Shown here: positions 24,881 to 36,071 of the stretch, one piece after another | Numbering within the stretch: position 1 is the stretch's first letter | How the letters are laid out: each line of letters starts with the position of its first letter | Source of the DNA: Setophaga petechia | Taxonomy: Eukaryota > Chordata > Aves > Passeriformes > Parulidae | DNA: 64,000 bases | NCBI GenBank assembly: GCA_024362935.1 | Contig: JANCRA010000011.1 | Coordinates: 2,914,001 to 2,978,000, forward strand | Reading direction: 5' to 3' | The notes under the pieces: model-generated | The model's database searches: none | What the model was told of the DNA's origin: nothing | What the model saw: the letters and a program-made list of their open reading frames with translations, nothing else | Position numbers and translations under genes: made by a program

Positions 24881-26068
24881 GCTCCCCTGCAGGGCAGTCC
24901 CCACTTACTTCCCTCATAGCAAGAAACCCCCTTGACAGTTTTGGGTCCAGGCTGAAGGGAGAGCTCCAAGACCAGGTCTGTGAAAGGTGCTGGGGAGGGA
25001 GCTGACCTACATTTGAGCTCAGGAAAGTGGCAGCCACTTTCACCCATCTGACCTGGTCAGATGGTCTTCCAATGAAATCAACTGCCCTTTAGAAGCAATT
25101 CTTATAAGTAAATGCTTATAAATACCTGCTTCAAATGTGCTTGTTTATGTAAATGGATGCTTTGGTCAAATGAGTCCAGTCAAAGCAAATGTTTCTGAGG
25201 AAGTAACACATCAATGTCTTAAAAAATGTTCCAATCTTTCTCTTCTTCTTTCTTCTTGTCCCCAAATAAGAAGAGCCCTGGGTATAGGGCCAAAAGTAAA
25301 GCTTCATATCGGAGTCAAATCTTATTTAATATTAAATGAGAAATGTTTGACTTTGCTTCATACACAGATGCTGTTATGGTTTCATTTGGATGCTTTTGCT
25401 TGAAAATCTGTCCAAAATATGCTATTTAATTACTATTTAAGGATTTCATTACATGTTGTCTTTCAAATAAATCCCAAGAAATCTTCCTCTCAATGTGGAC
25501 AGGAAGTATTTTCATGTTTATATGTATGTATTTCCTTTAGAAACCACACTAGAATGATTACAGATGGAGTAACTGGAAGCAGAATAGCTCAGAGATAATT
25601 TATAACCCCATTCAGCAAAGAAGTATGGTTCAGTGCTCCAAAATCATCTGTGCAAAGTTAGAGCTGCTATGGCTTTTCTTTGGAAAAACTGCTTGTTTCC
25701 AAGCCACCAGCTCTCCAAGACACTATTTAGAAAACTTTACATGAGTTTATGAAATTCTGTAATGAAGCAGCACAATGTTTTCAGCATTCCAGATAGAGGA
25801 ATAAATGTATATATTTCTAGGATACAATAATATTTAGGGACAGATTGTGATTACCCTTGCATGGGAAGAAAATTGAACTGAGGAAGCTATTGTCTTGTTT
25901 CATCATGTGCAGTTATTGAGATATGATCCCAATATTGCCAGATGGAACGTGCCTGGGCTCGTCTGGCTCTTGCTGCTTGGCCACAGGTGGCAACTGAGAT
26001 GGTTTTCACCTCAGAGACACCTTTGGCTGGCTGATGCTGCAGCTGGGCACTTGGAACAGGTCCAGGCA

Positions 26069-26512
26069 TGCAGGAACTCAGTTTTACCTCTGGTGGAAAG
26101 GCTTTAGGCGAGGTGAAGGGAAAAGGAGATGGATTCTGCTGGAGGGTTTGATCCAGAGGTTTATTCCAGGCACACAGGCCTCTGAATGTTTTAACAGCTC
26201 CAACTGAACCCTGAACCGCATGGTCCTGTGTCTTTTAAGCCCAGGGAGAGGGGGAGGGAAGGGGTAGGTGTGCCACCAACCAGGTAGGAGCGAGGAAGGC
26301 TCAGGGGACAAGTGACACTTGGATAACCCAATGCCCCCCAGGGCTGAGCGGCATCTTTTGAACTTTGCCAATCACACGACGCCCTTTCTGGAATGCCAAG
26401 ATTGATGGACAGCTCTCAGTAGGAGGCAAGGGGAGGGGAAGGAAGAAGGTATTGGCCCACCTGGGAAAGGAACCGGGATAGCTAAAACAGGATATTGCAT
26501 CACACTGCAACA
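26069..26512 (-). mobile_element. Second LTR (endogenous retrovirus), about 440 bp
   Basis: On the minus strand it begins TGTTGCAGTGTGATGC and carries a CTTAAAAG TATA-like word near 26232-26241 and AATAAA at 26160-26165, then ends close to 26069-26074. A 7-bp direct repeat CATGCAG at 26067-26073 and 26511-26517 is a candidate target-site duplication, although the left terminus is not a clean TG/CA end. Base composition is clearly more GC-rich than the surrounding intron. I associate this sequence with songbird ERV LTRs from memory. No gag, pol or env segment adjoins it. Confidence 0.7.
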
Positions 26513-27439
26513 TGCAGTCTTATAAAAGTCATGCAGAATAATGGTGTAATTACCCTCTCCATTCAGAGGCATGGAACAACAGCCCTTTTCAGATCACAGA
26601 CAACTTTGCTACATCTTGGTCAGCCTCATACTGCTGCATCTCTAGCTGTGTACATCATGTTTTTGTACAGGCAGAACAGCATTATTTTTTCAATTTTTCC
26701 TTTTTTTGTTTGTTTTCAAAATGAGCATTTTCTGGATGAGCACATGCTTTCTCAGCATATATCTGTCTACAAGTCATCTGTACTGAAGACATTGAAGCAT
26801 ACTTCTACTCTGTGAAACAAATGGTTGATGTCTTGAGTGCAGAAAACTGAGATCACTACTCTTTCAGTGGACTTTTTAATTACTAAACAACCTCTCTTTC
26901 TAACCTTATCTTTTACATACACATTTTACAATTACATACAAGTGTTAACAAGACAGAAAGCTGGGTATAGGTCACAAATTGTTTAACAGGACTGATTATC
27001 TCCCAAGAGTGTGGTTATCACAGCCATGCTTACATTACAGATGCTGCTGGAAAGGCTCCTGTCTGTATAAAAAAAACCTATTACTGTAAGTAGAAAAAAA
27101 TTTTTACTGTAAGTCAATCACAACTGTAAAGCACCTGTCAGCCAGAAACTCCCACAAACTTTTGCAGATCTTCTAAATTTGGTGGATGAATACCCACTCA
27201 GCCTTGCCCTTTCTGAAGCTGAGTGTCTGTCTCAGAATTAATTTAAAGCAGATCTTGCTTTCCTCACTGCTCATAAGGCAGAGGAGCAAAGCCACATGTT
27301 CTGTGCAGTTTGGAACAGACCACAGTGGACAGCCCTGCGTCCATAAAGAGTCCCAAGGGATGCTTGGGAAGAGTGCAATTGCTCTAAGGGAGCCACTAAA
27401 GTGAAATGCAATGAGACTTAAAGCCCATAAGTTAGCTGA

Positions 27440-27930
27440 AACCATTAAGAGCCACAGAAGGACAGACAGGCCTCCTGGCCACTGCCAAACACGGGCAACT
27501 GGGTGCACCCTGGCAGGGAGTGTGACCTCCAGGCCATCTCTGAGAGAACACAGCCACCGCTGAGCCACCAGCTGTCACCACTGCTCCCCACCCAGCTGGG
27601 TGCTCTTCAGCATCTGAGTGCTTTGTGGGGCTGGGAGAGCTTTGTCAGAGAGCCTTGGGGAGGGAGGGACTGGGATGTGTGAGGAGTTCCTCCTCTGCTT
27701 GGCCAAGGCCAGGGCTGTGCTGGGCAGTGCAGGAGGATGTGATGAGGTGACAGCAGATGAGGTAGTGCTGGAGCTGCAGCAGGACCACGCCTGGGGAGAG
27801 CTCTGCAGCAGGGCAGGGCTCCTGCACAGGCCAACTCTACAGCTAAAAAGCCCCAGCATGGCTCATTTCTGCTGGGACTCTGCCTCTCACACCCTGCTGC
27901 AACTCCCTGTTTGAGCAACACCTGCCTGAG
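27440..27930. other. Unassigned GC-rich patch in intron 6
   Basis: About 490 bp that is clearly more GC-rich than the flanking intron, with several overlapping open frames on both strands (for example 27618-27914 plus and 27607-27933 minus). None has a recognisable domain. CpG content is low, so it is not a CpG island. An unrecognised repeat or LTR fragment is the most likely explanation. Confidence 0.35.
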
Positions 27931-30391
27931 CAAATTCTCACCTCCCCCGTCCTTTGGTGCACAGTGTAACTATGACTTGAGCCTGACCTGGAAAATTCAC
28001 ACACAGCTCAGCTTAACACCCATACACCCCTGGGCACAGGGATTTAAGTTGTCATTGACTTTTGCTGTGCTGATATGTATCCTTGGAATTATACTGAAGA
28101 CTTTGACTTGTGTTTTGAAGCCCAAAAAGCAGCAGCTGTCAGATGGTAGTGAATCAATCCCATTAGGATAAAAAGCACTAAAGAAAGAAACACTGCAAAT
28201 TTCTAAACACTGTTTTTTTCCTACATTGCAACATACCCAATTAGTGAACCCAAAAAGATTTGGAAGATTTAAATTACATGTCCCCATTTCATGTCTTTTT
28301 TTTAATCTAATTATGAACACTGAGAACATATTTGTCTATTTTATTGTAAATCTCTCACAAATTGTCACATATTAGTTCCAAATTCCAATATGTCAACTGC
28401 AAATAAATACAGATTTACAATCTTCTTAGGAAAATAGATAAACATGGATTTTTTGAACTTGTAATTTAGCTTACAGGTAAATTTGTAACTTCCATGACAA
28501 ATGAAAATGTTTTGGAAATCTTGTTTTTGAACTTAAGAGGGTATTTGCCCCAAATTGACACTGTTAATAGTCCATTCCAAACAGTACAGCTGGCTTCTGA
28601 CAGCAGCTACCTAATAAGAGCTGAGACCCATAACAAGAAGTGCAATTAGCCTATAGCACTAACTAAGAAAGAAAACAGGCAGCATGAAGTAATTCTGACC
28701 ACAGGGAATGCTGGATTTTAATTTAAAAAATCTTCCATAAACAGAGAAAAAGTGGAAGCAAGAGCTGAAAATAGATGGTAAGATGGAAAGTTAAAAAAAT
28801 AGAAAAATAAAGGACCAATCTCTTCACTAAGATTAAAGGTCAGCTGACAAGGCATGGGACTTCACTGCAAGTAGAATATGAAATGCTGGAGCAGCTGAGG
28901 AGGCGTTTGGCAGATACAGACTGTCATGATACTTTTCTGCAACTCAGAATCAAACAGAAGAGGAAGAACTGCAGACATGGCACATGCATATTACCAAGAT
29001 GTGAATGGTGGCATCCATGGGGATCTTGAAGCCTCAGAAGATTCTCTCTTTAAAGAAATTGCTTGTGTTGTTATGTTTACAAAGTGCAATTCTGAAGAAA
29101 AACAGCTCCAGCATTTAAACCACATTTCTAGGTCTCATGTAGACTATTACATTGTATTACTAATGAATCATCCCCTTTACTTATTGTGCTGGGTAGTTCT
29201 ACTTATATATTTTATTTCTTGTCCCTGGTTCTTCTCCCTCTTCTCTATGTCCTGCTTTACCTGCCTTTCCTCTTGCAGGTTTTACCAGACAGTTTCCAAT
29301 AAGGAAGGTCAAGGTTCCCCTGCCTGGACTCCACTGGGGGCCCTGAATGCACTCAGAGAGTCATGCCAGGGATATTAATTTGTGGTGTCAGCTCATTTTG
29401 AAATATTTCCCTGGTTATTATTCACTGCAAAAATATATTTGTGATCTAGTGGCCCAGTAACAGTTTGTGGCACACAAACTGCCACAAAAGACCAGCTACC
29501 TGGTGACCACTGACAAGTTTGTAGGATTTTTAGGGAAAACATTTTTAAAGCAGAATTTTTCTCTGAGCTGTTTTCCTCTGAAACATACCATCCCAAATCT
29601 GGCTCAGCAGTTGGAAACCACAGGTTCCAAAGCACCTATCAGAAATAAGAGCTCTTGCTATGGTTTATCTGTCTCTGGGATCCATCTCACGCTTCAGTCT
29701 GTTTAACTGGCATGAGTCTCAGGGTCCTTCCCTCTGTCCATAGCCAAATGAATCACCAAATTAATAACACAATTATACAAAGAATGGCTCTTCCAACTGT
29801 ACCAAAGAATTTCTCCCTCTGCTCAGAGAAATCATCCAGCAGGAATGAAAGATCTACCTCTGCACTTCTCAAATAGGTCTCCTACTGCTTTGAGAAAGGG
29901 AAAGCAAACAAAAGTGTTGACCAATTAATTACAGGCTACTTAGTTGAGGTCATGTCCACAGAGGGAATATATCTGCATTTTAAAAAAAGTAACTTATTAA
30001 CCATTGTGGATAAGTGTATGTAAGATAAAATCTATTGAAGCGATTTAATAAAGCACATAAAGATCTAAATCCCACTTTGAAGAGAGATTTACAGCTTTAC
30101 ATTTTATCCCCACTGGCAGCATGACCGGAGATGAAACTTCCATTGATTGGCTTCAGTGAGAGTTAAAAATAGACAGACTGAAATCCCCTGGCTGTCCAAG
30201 AGCACAATAGAGCTGCTACTGCTCCAGAGAACAAATGCCTAACTTTGGGTTGTCTTTTGCACCTCTACACTGACAATTTTTCCAAACTGGATGAACATTT
30301 CCATGGTACTATTGTGAAAGTTTAAACCTGTGTGGAAAATTAACCCTCAGCCATGGTGCATTTGAGAAGGTGGCAGGAGAAAGCAATCCCA

Positions 30392-30469
30392 GATTGGGAA
30401 AGGGGAAAAAACAATCCTCAGGTTACTATGGATTGGGAAAGTGGGACAAGCAATCCTCAGATTACTGCA
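30392..30469. repeat. Tandem duplication, 39-bp unit
   Basis: Two adjacent diverged copies, 30392-30430 and 30431-30469. Both begin GATTGGGAAAG and contain CAATCCTCAG. A partial third copy may precede them (AGCAATCCCAGATTGGG). Confidence 0.85.
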
Positions 30470-31097
30470 GGGCAGCCACTTTACTGCCAAGCCAAAACCT
30501 CCTACAGACAACTCCAGAAACAGAGAAGTACTGGAAAAACACTTAGGAGGAAGGAGATCCATATTCCCAAGAGACTCTGCTGTGACTAATGTACATAGCT
30601 GGATTCTCAGGTCCTCAGGAGCATAAGAGTGTCACATCTTCCCCCTGCCTGGGGTCCAGGCCATTCCCCTGCCCAGCATCAGCTGGCCCTCCCATGTCAT
30701 AACACAGCTTGTTGATGGAGCCAAACCAGGCATATTCATGTGGTGTCAAATTTTGATCAAAGGTCACAGAAAAAGGATCTCTCACCCAGTGGGCAGCAGA
30801 AGTATCCCATTCACAGCCTGCAGCAGGAGGAGGGATGCTTGTTCCAGATGGCACACTTGCAAAAAGGATGGCTTAAACCACTTACACTGAGTGACAAAAA
30901 TCAGATTATCTGGTAGCTGATAAAAGGTTAGTTACAGATCAGATCTATGAGCATTATTTATAAGAACCAGTTTGACCAGGGGAACTATCTGGAAATTTCT
31001 GTGCTGAGAACAACAGAGCAAATGGGCAGCATGAAGCAATTCAGATTATAGGGCTGATTTTAAGACAAAATCCTTCCATAAAGAAGAAAGCATTCAG

Positions 31098-31538
31098 CTC
31101 TGGGGGTCTCATCATAAGTAGGGCATGGACCTATAGGAGCCAGCCCAAAGGAGGGCCACAAAAATGGAGAAAAGGAGGTTCCAGGGAAACCTTATAGCAC
31201 CTTCCAGTATCTAAAGGGGGTCTACAAGAAAGCTGCAGTGGGACTTTTCATGAGAGCATGTAGTGATAGGACAAGGGGGAATGGCTTTAAACTGAGAGTA
31301 GGTGTAAATTAGACATTAGGAAGAAATTATTTACTGTGAGGTTGGGAAAACACTGGAACAGGTTGCCCAGAGAAGCTGTGGATGGACCATTCCCAGAAGT
31401 ATTCCAAGCTAGGTTGGATGAGGCTTTGAGCAGCCTGGTCTAGTGGAAAGTGTCACTGCCCATGGCAGAGGGGTTGGAACTAAATGATCTTGAAGGTCCC
31501 TTCCAACCCAAACCACTCTGTGATTCTAAGATTCCATA
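31098..31538 (+). mobile_element. CR1 LINE, 3' part, plus orientation
   Basis: It runs through the standard CR1 3' order: GAGGGCCACAAAAATGG, CTACAAGAAAGCTG, GGACAAGGGGGAATGGCTTT, AACAGGTTGCCCAGAGAAGC, CCATGGCAGAGGGGTTGG, AAGGTCCCTTCCAACCC. It ends in degraded octamers TCTGTGATTCTAAGATTCCAT. There is an internal deletion near the left end between GGGCCAC and GGTTCCAGG. Orientation is opposite to LAPTM4B. Confidence 0.95.
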
Positions 31539-34325
31539 ATAGTTGAAATTTTTACTCTAAACTGTAGCAATTACACCCAGTCTCATATTTAAGCTTAGAT
31601 TTCTACTTCCGTTTGCACAGATTCTTTTAGCTAATAATGATGACAAGTACATATCAAAAAACATCCCTGAAGATGAGAATGCCTGCAGGTATGACCTGCA
31701 GCTCTATTGGAATTCAGGTAACAGGTTTGATTCTAAAAATTTACATATTTATTTCAATAAAGAGGGCAGAGATTGACTCATATTTGTTGAGAAACTTGTA
31801 GATCATGATTTAAAGGCATATTGGTACGAAGAAGCCCTGCTGAAAGAAGTTTTCCTATGTTCATAAAAATGAAAAAACATCATTTTAATACAAAAGTATA
31901 CTTGAATATTGGGAGAATATTATACAATTACACAGACTGTAGTGACCTATCACAGCATTTCAAAATTTTGTAAGGTTTCCTCAAGAGCTCTAAACTCTCA
32001 GAGGTCCTCAGTATTTCACTTTCAAAGCCCTTTTCTTCCATACTTCATTTTGAAACCATTTTAAACCAACAGTGTTGTGCCTGCATTTTTTCACGGTCAT
32101 GTGGAGAGGGGTTTGTGTATGTTTCAGAATGCAGACATACATGCAGAGAAAGATAATCTCCTTAAGTCTGTGATTCCAGGAGGTGAACAGAGAGAAGAAC
32201 TGTCTTCTGACTCACAGTGGAGAATGAAGGGGATTTAACCCCACACTGTCATTCCTTCTGATGCTCAGCAAAGAGCAGAAGAAAGACAGAGGCTGCTCAG
32301 AAGCACATCAGCTCCTCCATCACAACCCTGAGTGCTCTGTGCTGGTGGGTGCCCATGGAGCTTGTCAGGGAAGGATATGAAAGAGATGGATACAGAATGT
32401 GTCACCTAAGGGTGAAGGTGGTCACCCTGACTAGAAAGAAGTGTCAGACATGGGTTTGAATGAAGCTTGCATCCACCTCAAATACATAACTCAAAACCCA
32501 GGCAGTTAGTGACTCTCCTCTTGCCTTCATCCTGAGCCTTTCTGTACTCACGAAGAGGAAATTTTGAGTGATTTTTTTCTGGTTAGCTGATAAATTCCCA
32601 CATAGCTCTTTCTCATTTAAAGTCATCTTATTGAACTTCTTGAGAAAGATGCATCATACCTTACAGGAATAGATTCTCACCTTATTAAAGAAGTGTAAAT
32701 ACTGGGGAAGGAAGAAGAGTCCAATGGTCAGAGCCCTAGCTAGGAATGCACAACCTTTCTCACAACCTGCTTTAGCTTTAGATGTCTTCTAAGAGCAAGA
32801 TAAGCAAAGTAAAATTAAAGGCTCAGTCCAACAATGTCATCTGTGAAGGAGATAAAAGGGCCTCCTTTTCCCACAGAAACATTTGGTCATTACCAAATAC
32901 AAAAGTACTGAGAAGAGCTTTGGTAGCCAGGCACCTCTAAAAACAGTCTTTTGTTTTATGAAGGCAGCAGTGAAGTAGGTGGTTGTAATACAACTTTCAA
33001 AAACTAAGTTTAGTTTCCCAGATAATCCAGCTGACACTCTCTCACTGCTGAGCTTGCTGGCTCTGTGTGTTGTAGGGTTAACAGTGTTTGAAGCTGCGTT
33101 ACAACTACCTACAGGCTGAACAAAAGAGCTATCAAAATCATTTCACATAAAATTCCTGGTTTTATTCAAAGTAGATTCCAATAAAGAAAATAGTAATACT
33201 TAGCTCTCTATAAATCCATGTTTTTATACTTAAATGTCCTGGTTGCCAGCTGTGACCATGGTCTGTAAAACTTCTCATGTTTTTCTTAAAGCTTCAGGTA
33301 TAGAAGACAAATAACTACGGAAGAGTTACATCTTTCATGTAAAAGTAGTGATGGTTTACTAAGCCCTTGTGGCTGCCTGGGAATCACTCATTCCAAAGGA
33401 TTACAGCTGACAGTCTAAAACCTCAGTGTGTGGAGACCACCCACAGTTAGGAAAACCTGAGCAAGGCAATCCTGGGATTTTACCCAGATGATCCAGAGGA
33501 CCAAGTTTGTGCTGCTCTCATTCTGTTATGTAAATGGTGTAAAGAGCCTTGTTCCATCAGCCCTGGGTCACCCCAGGGGCTGCTCTGGCACAGAGCCCCC
33601 GGGTGGAACTGAGCAGCTCCATGGCAACACCACTGCAAACTGAACTGGCTCTCTTCCAGAGACCCTTTCTTCCCATAGTTCTTCAGTGCCTTCTGCAAAA
33701 AGCTTACCAATCATGTCTTGCACATGTGCATGTAAGCACTAAACTACCATAAAGTGAACCTATGCCTTCCATACTTTAAAATCTGTTTATTAATTTCTTT
33801 CATGCCGATCTTTGTTTCATTTGGTCTCTTTACCATACAAACCCCATCATGCACGGGGAAATGAATCACTGAACTTCTGTTGCCTTTTAGCTCCTCTCTG
33901 TGAGTTTGTAAAGCACTACACCAGATGTTAAGTGTCCTAAATCACAGTTTCTATAGATAAATCAGAACTTCACAGCAGGTGTAGACCATGGCATCCCTGA
34001 GTCCCAATCAGTCCCTCCACAGTCCAGATCATCACACAGCTGGAGAGCTCAGAACTGGAGGTTATTCCTGGGGCCACAAGATAACCTGTAGTTTATGATT
34101 AACACAGATTCTTTAACAGATAATATGCATAAAATAAAACCAGCATTTTAGCAATAAATATGATTTGCAACCACTGCACGCCAGTCCCCTGTTTTCAAGT
34201 CCAAACATCACCAACAAATAAGGACTGCCAAAGGAATTAAGGTAGTTAAATAAAGAGTCAGAAACAGAAAAGAAAGCCTTTAAATGCATAATAGTACACA
34301 AATGTTTGCCATGTAACATCCTTAC

Positions 34326-34421
34326 CGCAGTGTCATTGGTGGTAATGTACACCAGCACATCCGAGTTGTTTCTGCCATTGATGTATCGGTAACAGTTCCA
34401 CACACAGCTTATCAAGTACCC
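34326..34421 (-). CDS. LAPTM4B: LAPTM4B exon 6
   Basis: Acceptor TTTGCAG and donor GCG|GTAAG on the minus strand enclose 96 nt, or 32 codons, with phase 0 at both ends. The peptide starts GYLISCVWNCYRY, the end of the last membrane helix plus the cysteine-rich juxtamembrane segment conserved in LAPTM4A and LAPTM4B. It continues INGRNNSDVLVYITTNDTA into the cytosolic tail. INGRN and DVLVY are specific to the 4B paralogue. The open frame continues past both splice sites into the introns for about 164 codons in total; those extensions are not coding. Confidence 0.97.
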
Positions 34422-36039
34422 CTGCAAAGAAAATGGATTTATTATTCTGTGCAGAAAATAAACTATGCATGCTTTTCTGATAGAGCATTTCCATTCTTTA
34501 TAAATATGAACATCAGCATGATAGAAGCATGGGACAGTCACTTCCCTGGTTGCAGTGACTGTGAGAATGCCTGGGGGCTCTGTGAGTAATCCAATGTCAT
34601 TCTCCATACTGATAGCATTTGGGTTCTTTGGAATTGGGACAGTTCTGGGGACACCTTACGGTGGCTTTCAATATATAAAGGGAGCCTATTAAATCAATGT
34701 ATTCCATGTGACTGGAATGGTCTGGGGTCTTGGCATTCTTGCCTGACTAGAGAAAATTGCCAAAGTAAAAGCTTTTATTGACATCTGAAGTTATTTCTGA
34801 CATTTTAAACATTGTTAAAAATACTGGTGGGGTTTTTTTCCCCAGTGTAAAACAAAACCTCCAGTAATAGCAGCAATAAACCTACTGCAAGATCATAAAC
34901 TTCACTGCTTTTGTTCTTGGAGCTTAAGTAGTGCTGCTTCCTGTCAAACAATTAGTTGTCTCCACTTTTTTAACTGGTTGGGCAAAATAGCCACCACTTC
35001 CTTCATGAGCAGGAGAGATTTTAGCTTGAGTAGCAGAGATGAGCAAAGTGCCTGGAAGGAAGATAAGAGGCAGGAAGATGTGGAGGAGCTGGAGTCAGAT
35101 CCGCAGGATGTCGGTATCACAACTGGCAGGACTAAAGCACTTCTCTCTGGAGCTTTCTGCTTCCCCTTGTTGGAGGCTAGGGTTTTTCCTAGCCTCCATG
35201 TAATCACACATGATGGTGATGAGAACTTTGTGTTTTGATAGTGCGCAACTTATATTTTTACTTAGTAGGTCTGCACAGAAATTCTTCCACAAACCTAACA
35301 CATGTGGATTAAACTGCCAGCACTGAATTTGCATGTGTGTCTCACTGAGTGAGTCATACTTTTGTGACTCACTTGCACTGATGGCCTTCCAAAAGCCTCT
35401 TATCCCTTTGAGCTGCCCTGTGCCTCCTCTGTCTCCAGAGCTGACACACATGAGCTGTGTTTTTCAGGATGCCATGTGACTCACTCATGGCTTGCTTGCA
35501 GATCAGGAAGTTTTTTTCCACCAGGGCTGGCTAAAATTTGGTGAATTTGCTTCCTCTTTTTTCACATCACGTTACAGACCCTGGATTGACTTACAGCTAT
35601 TGCAGACTTTGGCAACACTTTTGGCCATCAAATGGAGAGAGCAGAAGGCTTCTGGAGTGAGCTAAATCCCAAGGGAAGATTAGACAGGCTCTGCAGACCA
35701 AGCTGCGGGCTGTGCAAACCTACCCCAGGCTACTGAAACAAGTAAAGGCACATACATGGAGAACTGCATCTCTTCCAGAATTAAGTAAAATTGTTAATTT
35801 AAAGTAGTTCACCAGCTTTCAGTGCTCAGTTACTATAGCCTGGGAAAGGCATAAGAGCCAATGCAGAACAGAGACTGAATATATTAACACTTCTGTGGGA
35901 ACACAGCCTGTCTTTATAAGAAACCCTTTACATGAGGCCCACCTATTTGCAAATCTATTTCTATACCCCTTCTGTCAAAATCCTAAGTGATGAAATTGAT
36001 TGTATTATCAATTGATTGTATTTTATTATTGATGGAAGT

Positions 36040-36071
36040 GATTGTATTATCCTGTTTTGGATAATACAATC
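36040..36071. repeat. Perfect 13-bp inverted repeat with 6-nt loop
   Basis: Arm 36040-36052 (GATTGTATTATCC) and arm 36059-36071 (GGATAATACAATC) are exact reverse complements separated by TGTTTT. The word GATTGTATTATC also occurs in direct orientation just upstream, near 35998-36009, so the hairpin sits in a small cluster of related copies. It has no protein context. Confidence 0.95.

Larger units (their letters stand above)
16343..34325 (-). other. LAPTM4B: LAPTM4B intron 6
   Basis: The largest intron, 17,983 bp, between donor GTAAG at 34325-34321 and the acceptor next to 16342. It contains an A-rich patch (about 16360-16530), a solo LTR (19324-19663), a possible older LTR-like region (18650-19120), three CR1-related pieces (23617-24100, 24640-24880, 31098-31538), a TAA microsatellite (24260-24300), a second LTR (about 26069-26512), a GC-rich patch (27440-27930) and a 39-bp tandem duplication (30392-30469). 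I see no further exon in it. The many open frames of 60-150 codons have no family signature. Confidence 0.9.

Noticed and set aside
28926..29378. 150-codon plus-strand open frame in intron 6
   Set aside because: No recognisable domain, no splice or promoter context and AT-rich composition like the flanks; it fits chance in 64 kb.
34113..34607. 164-codon minus-strand frame as a single-exon gene
   Set aside because: Only 34326-34421 is coding (LAPTM4B exon 6). The frame merely runs on into both introns past good splice sites.
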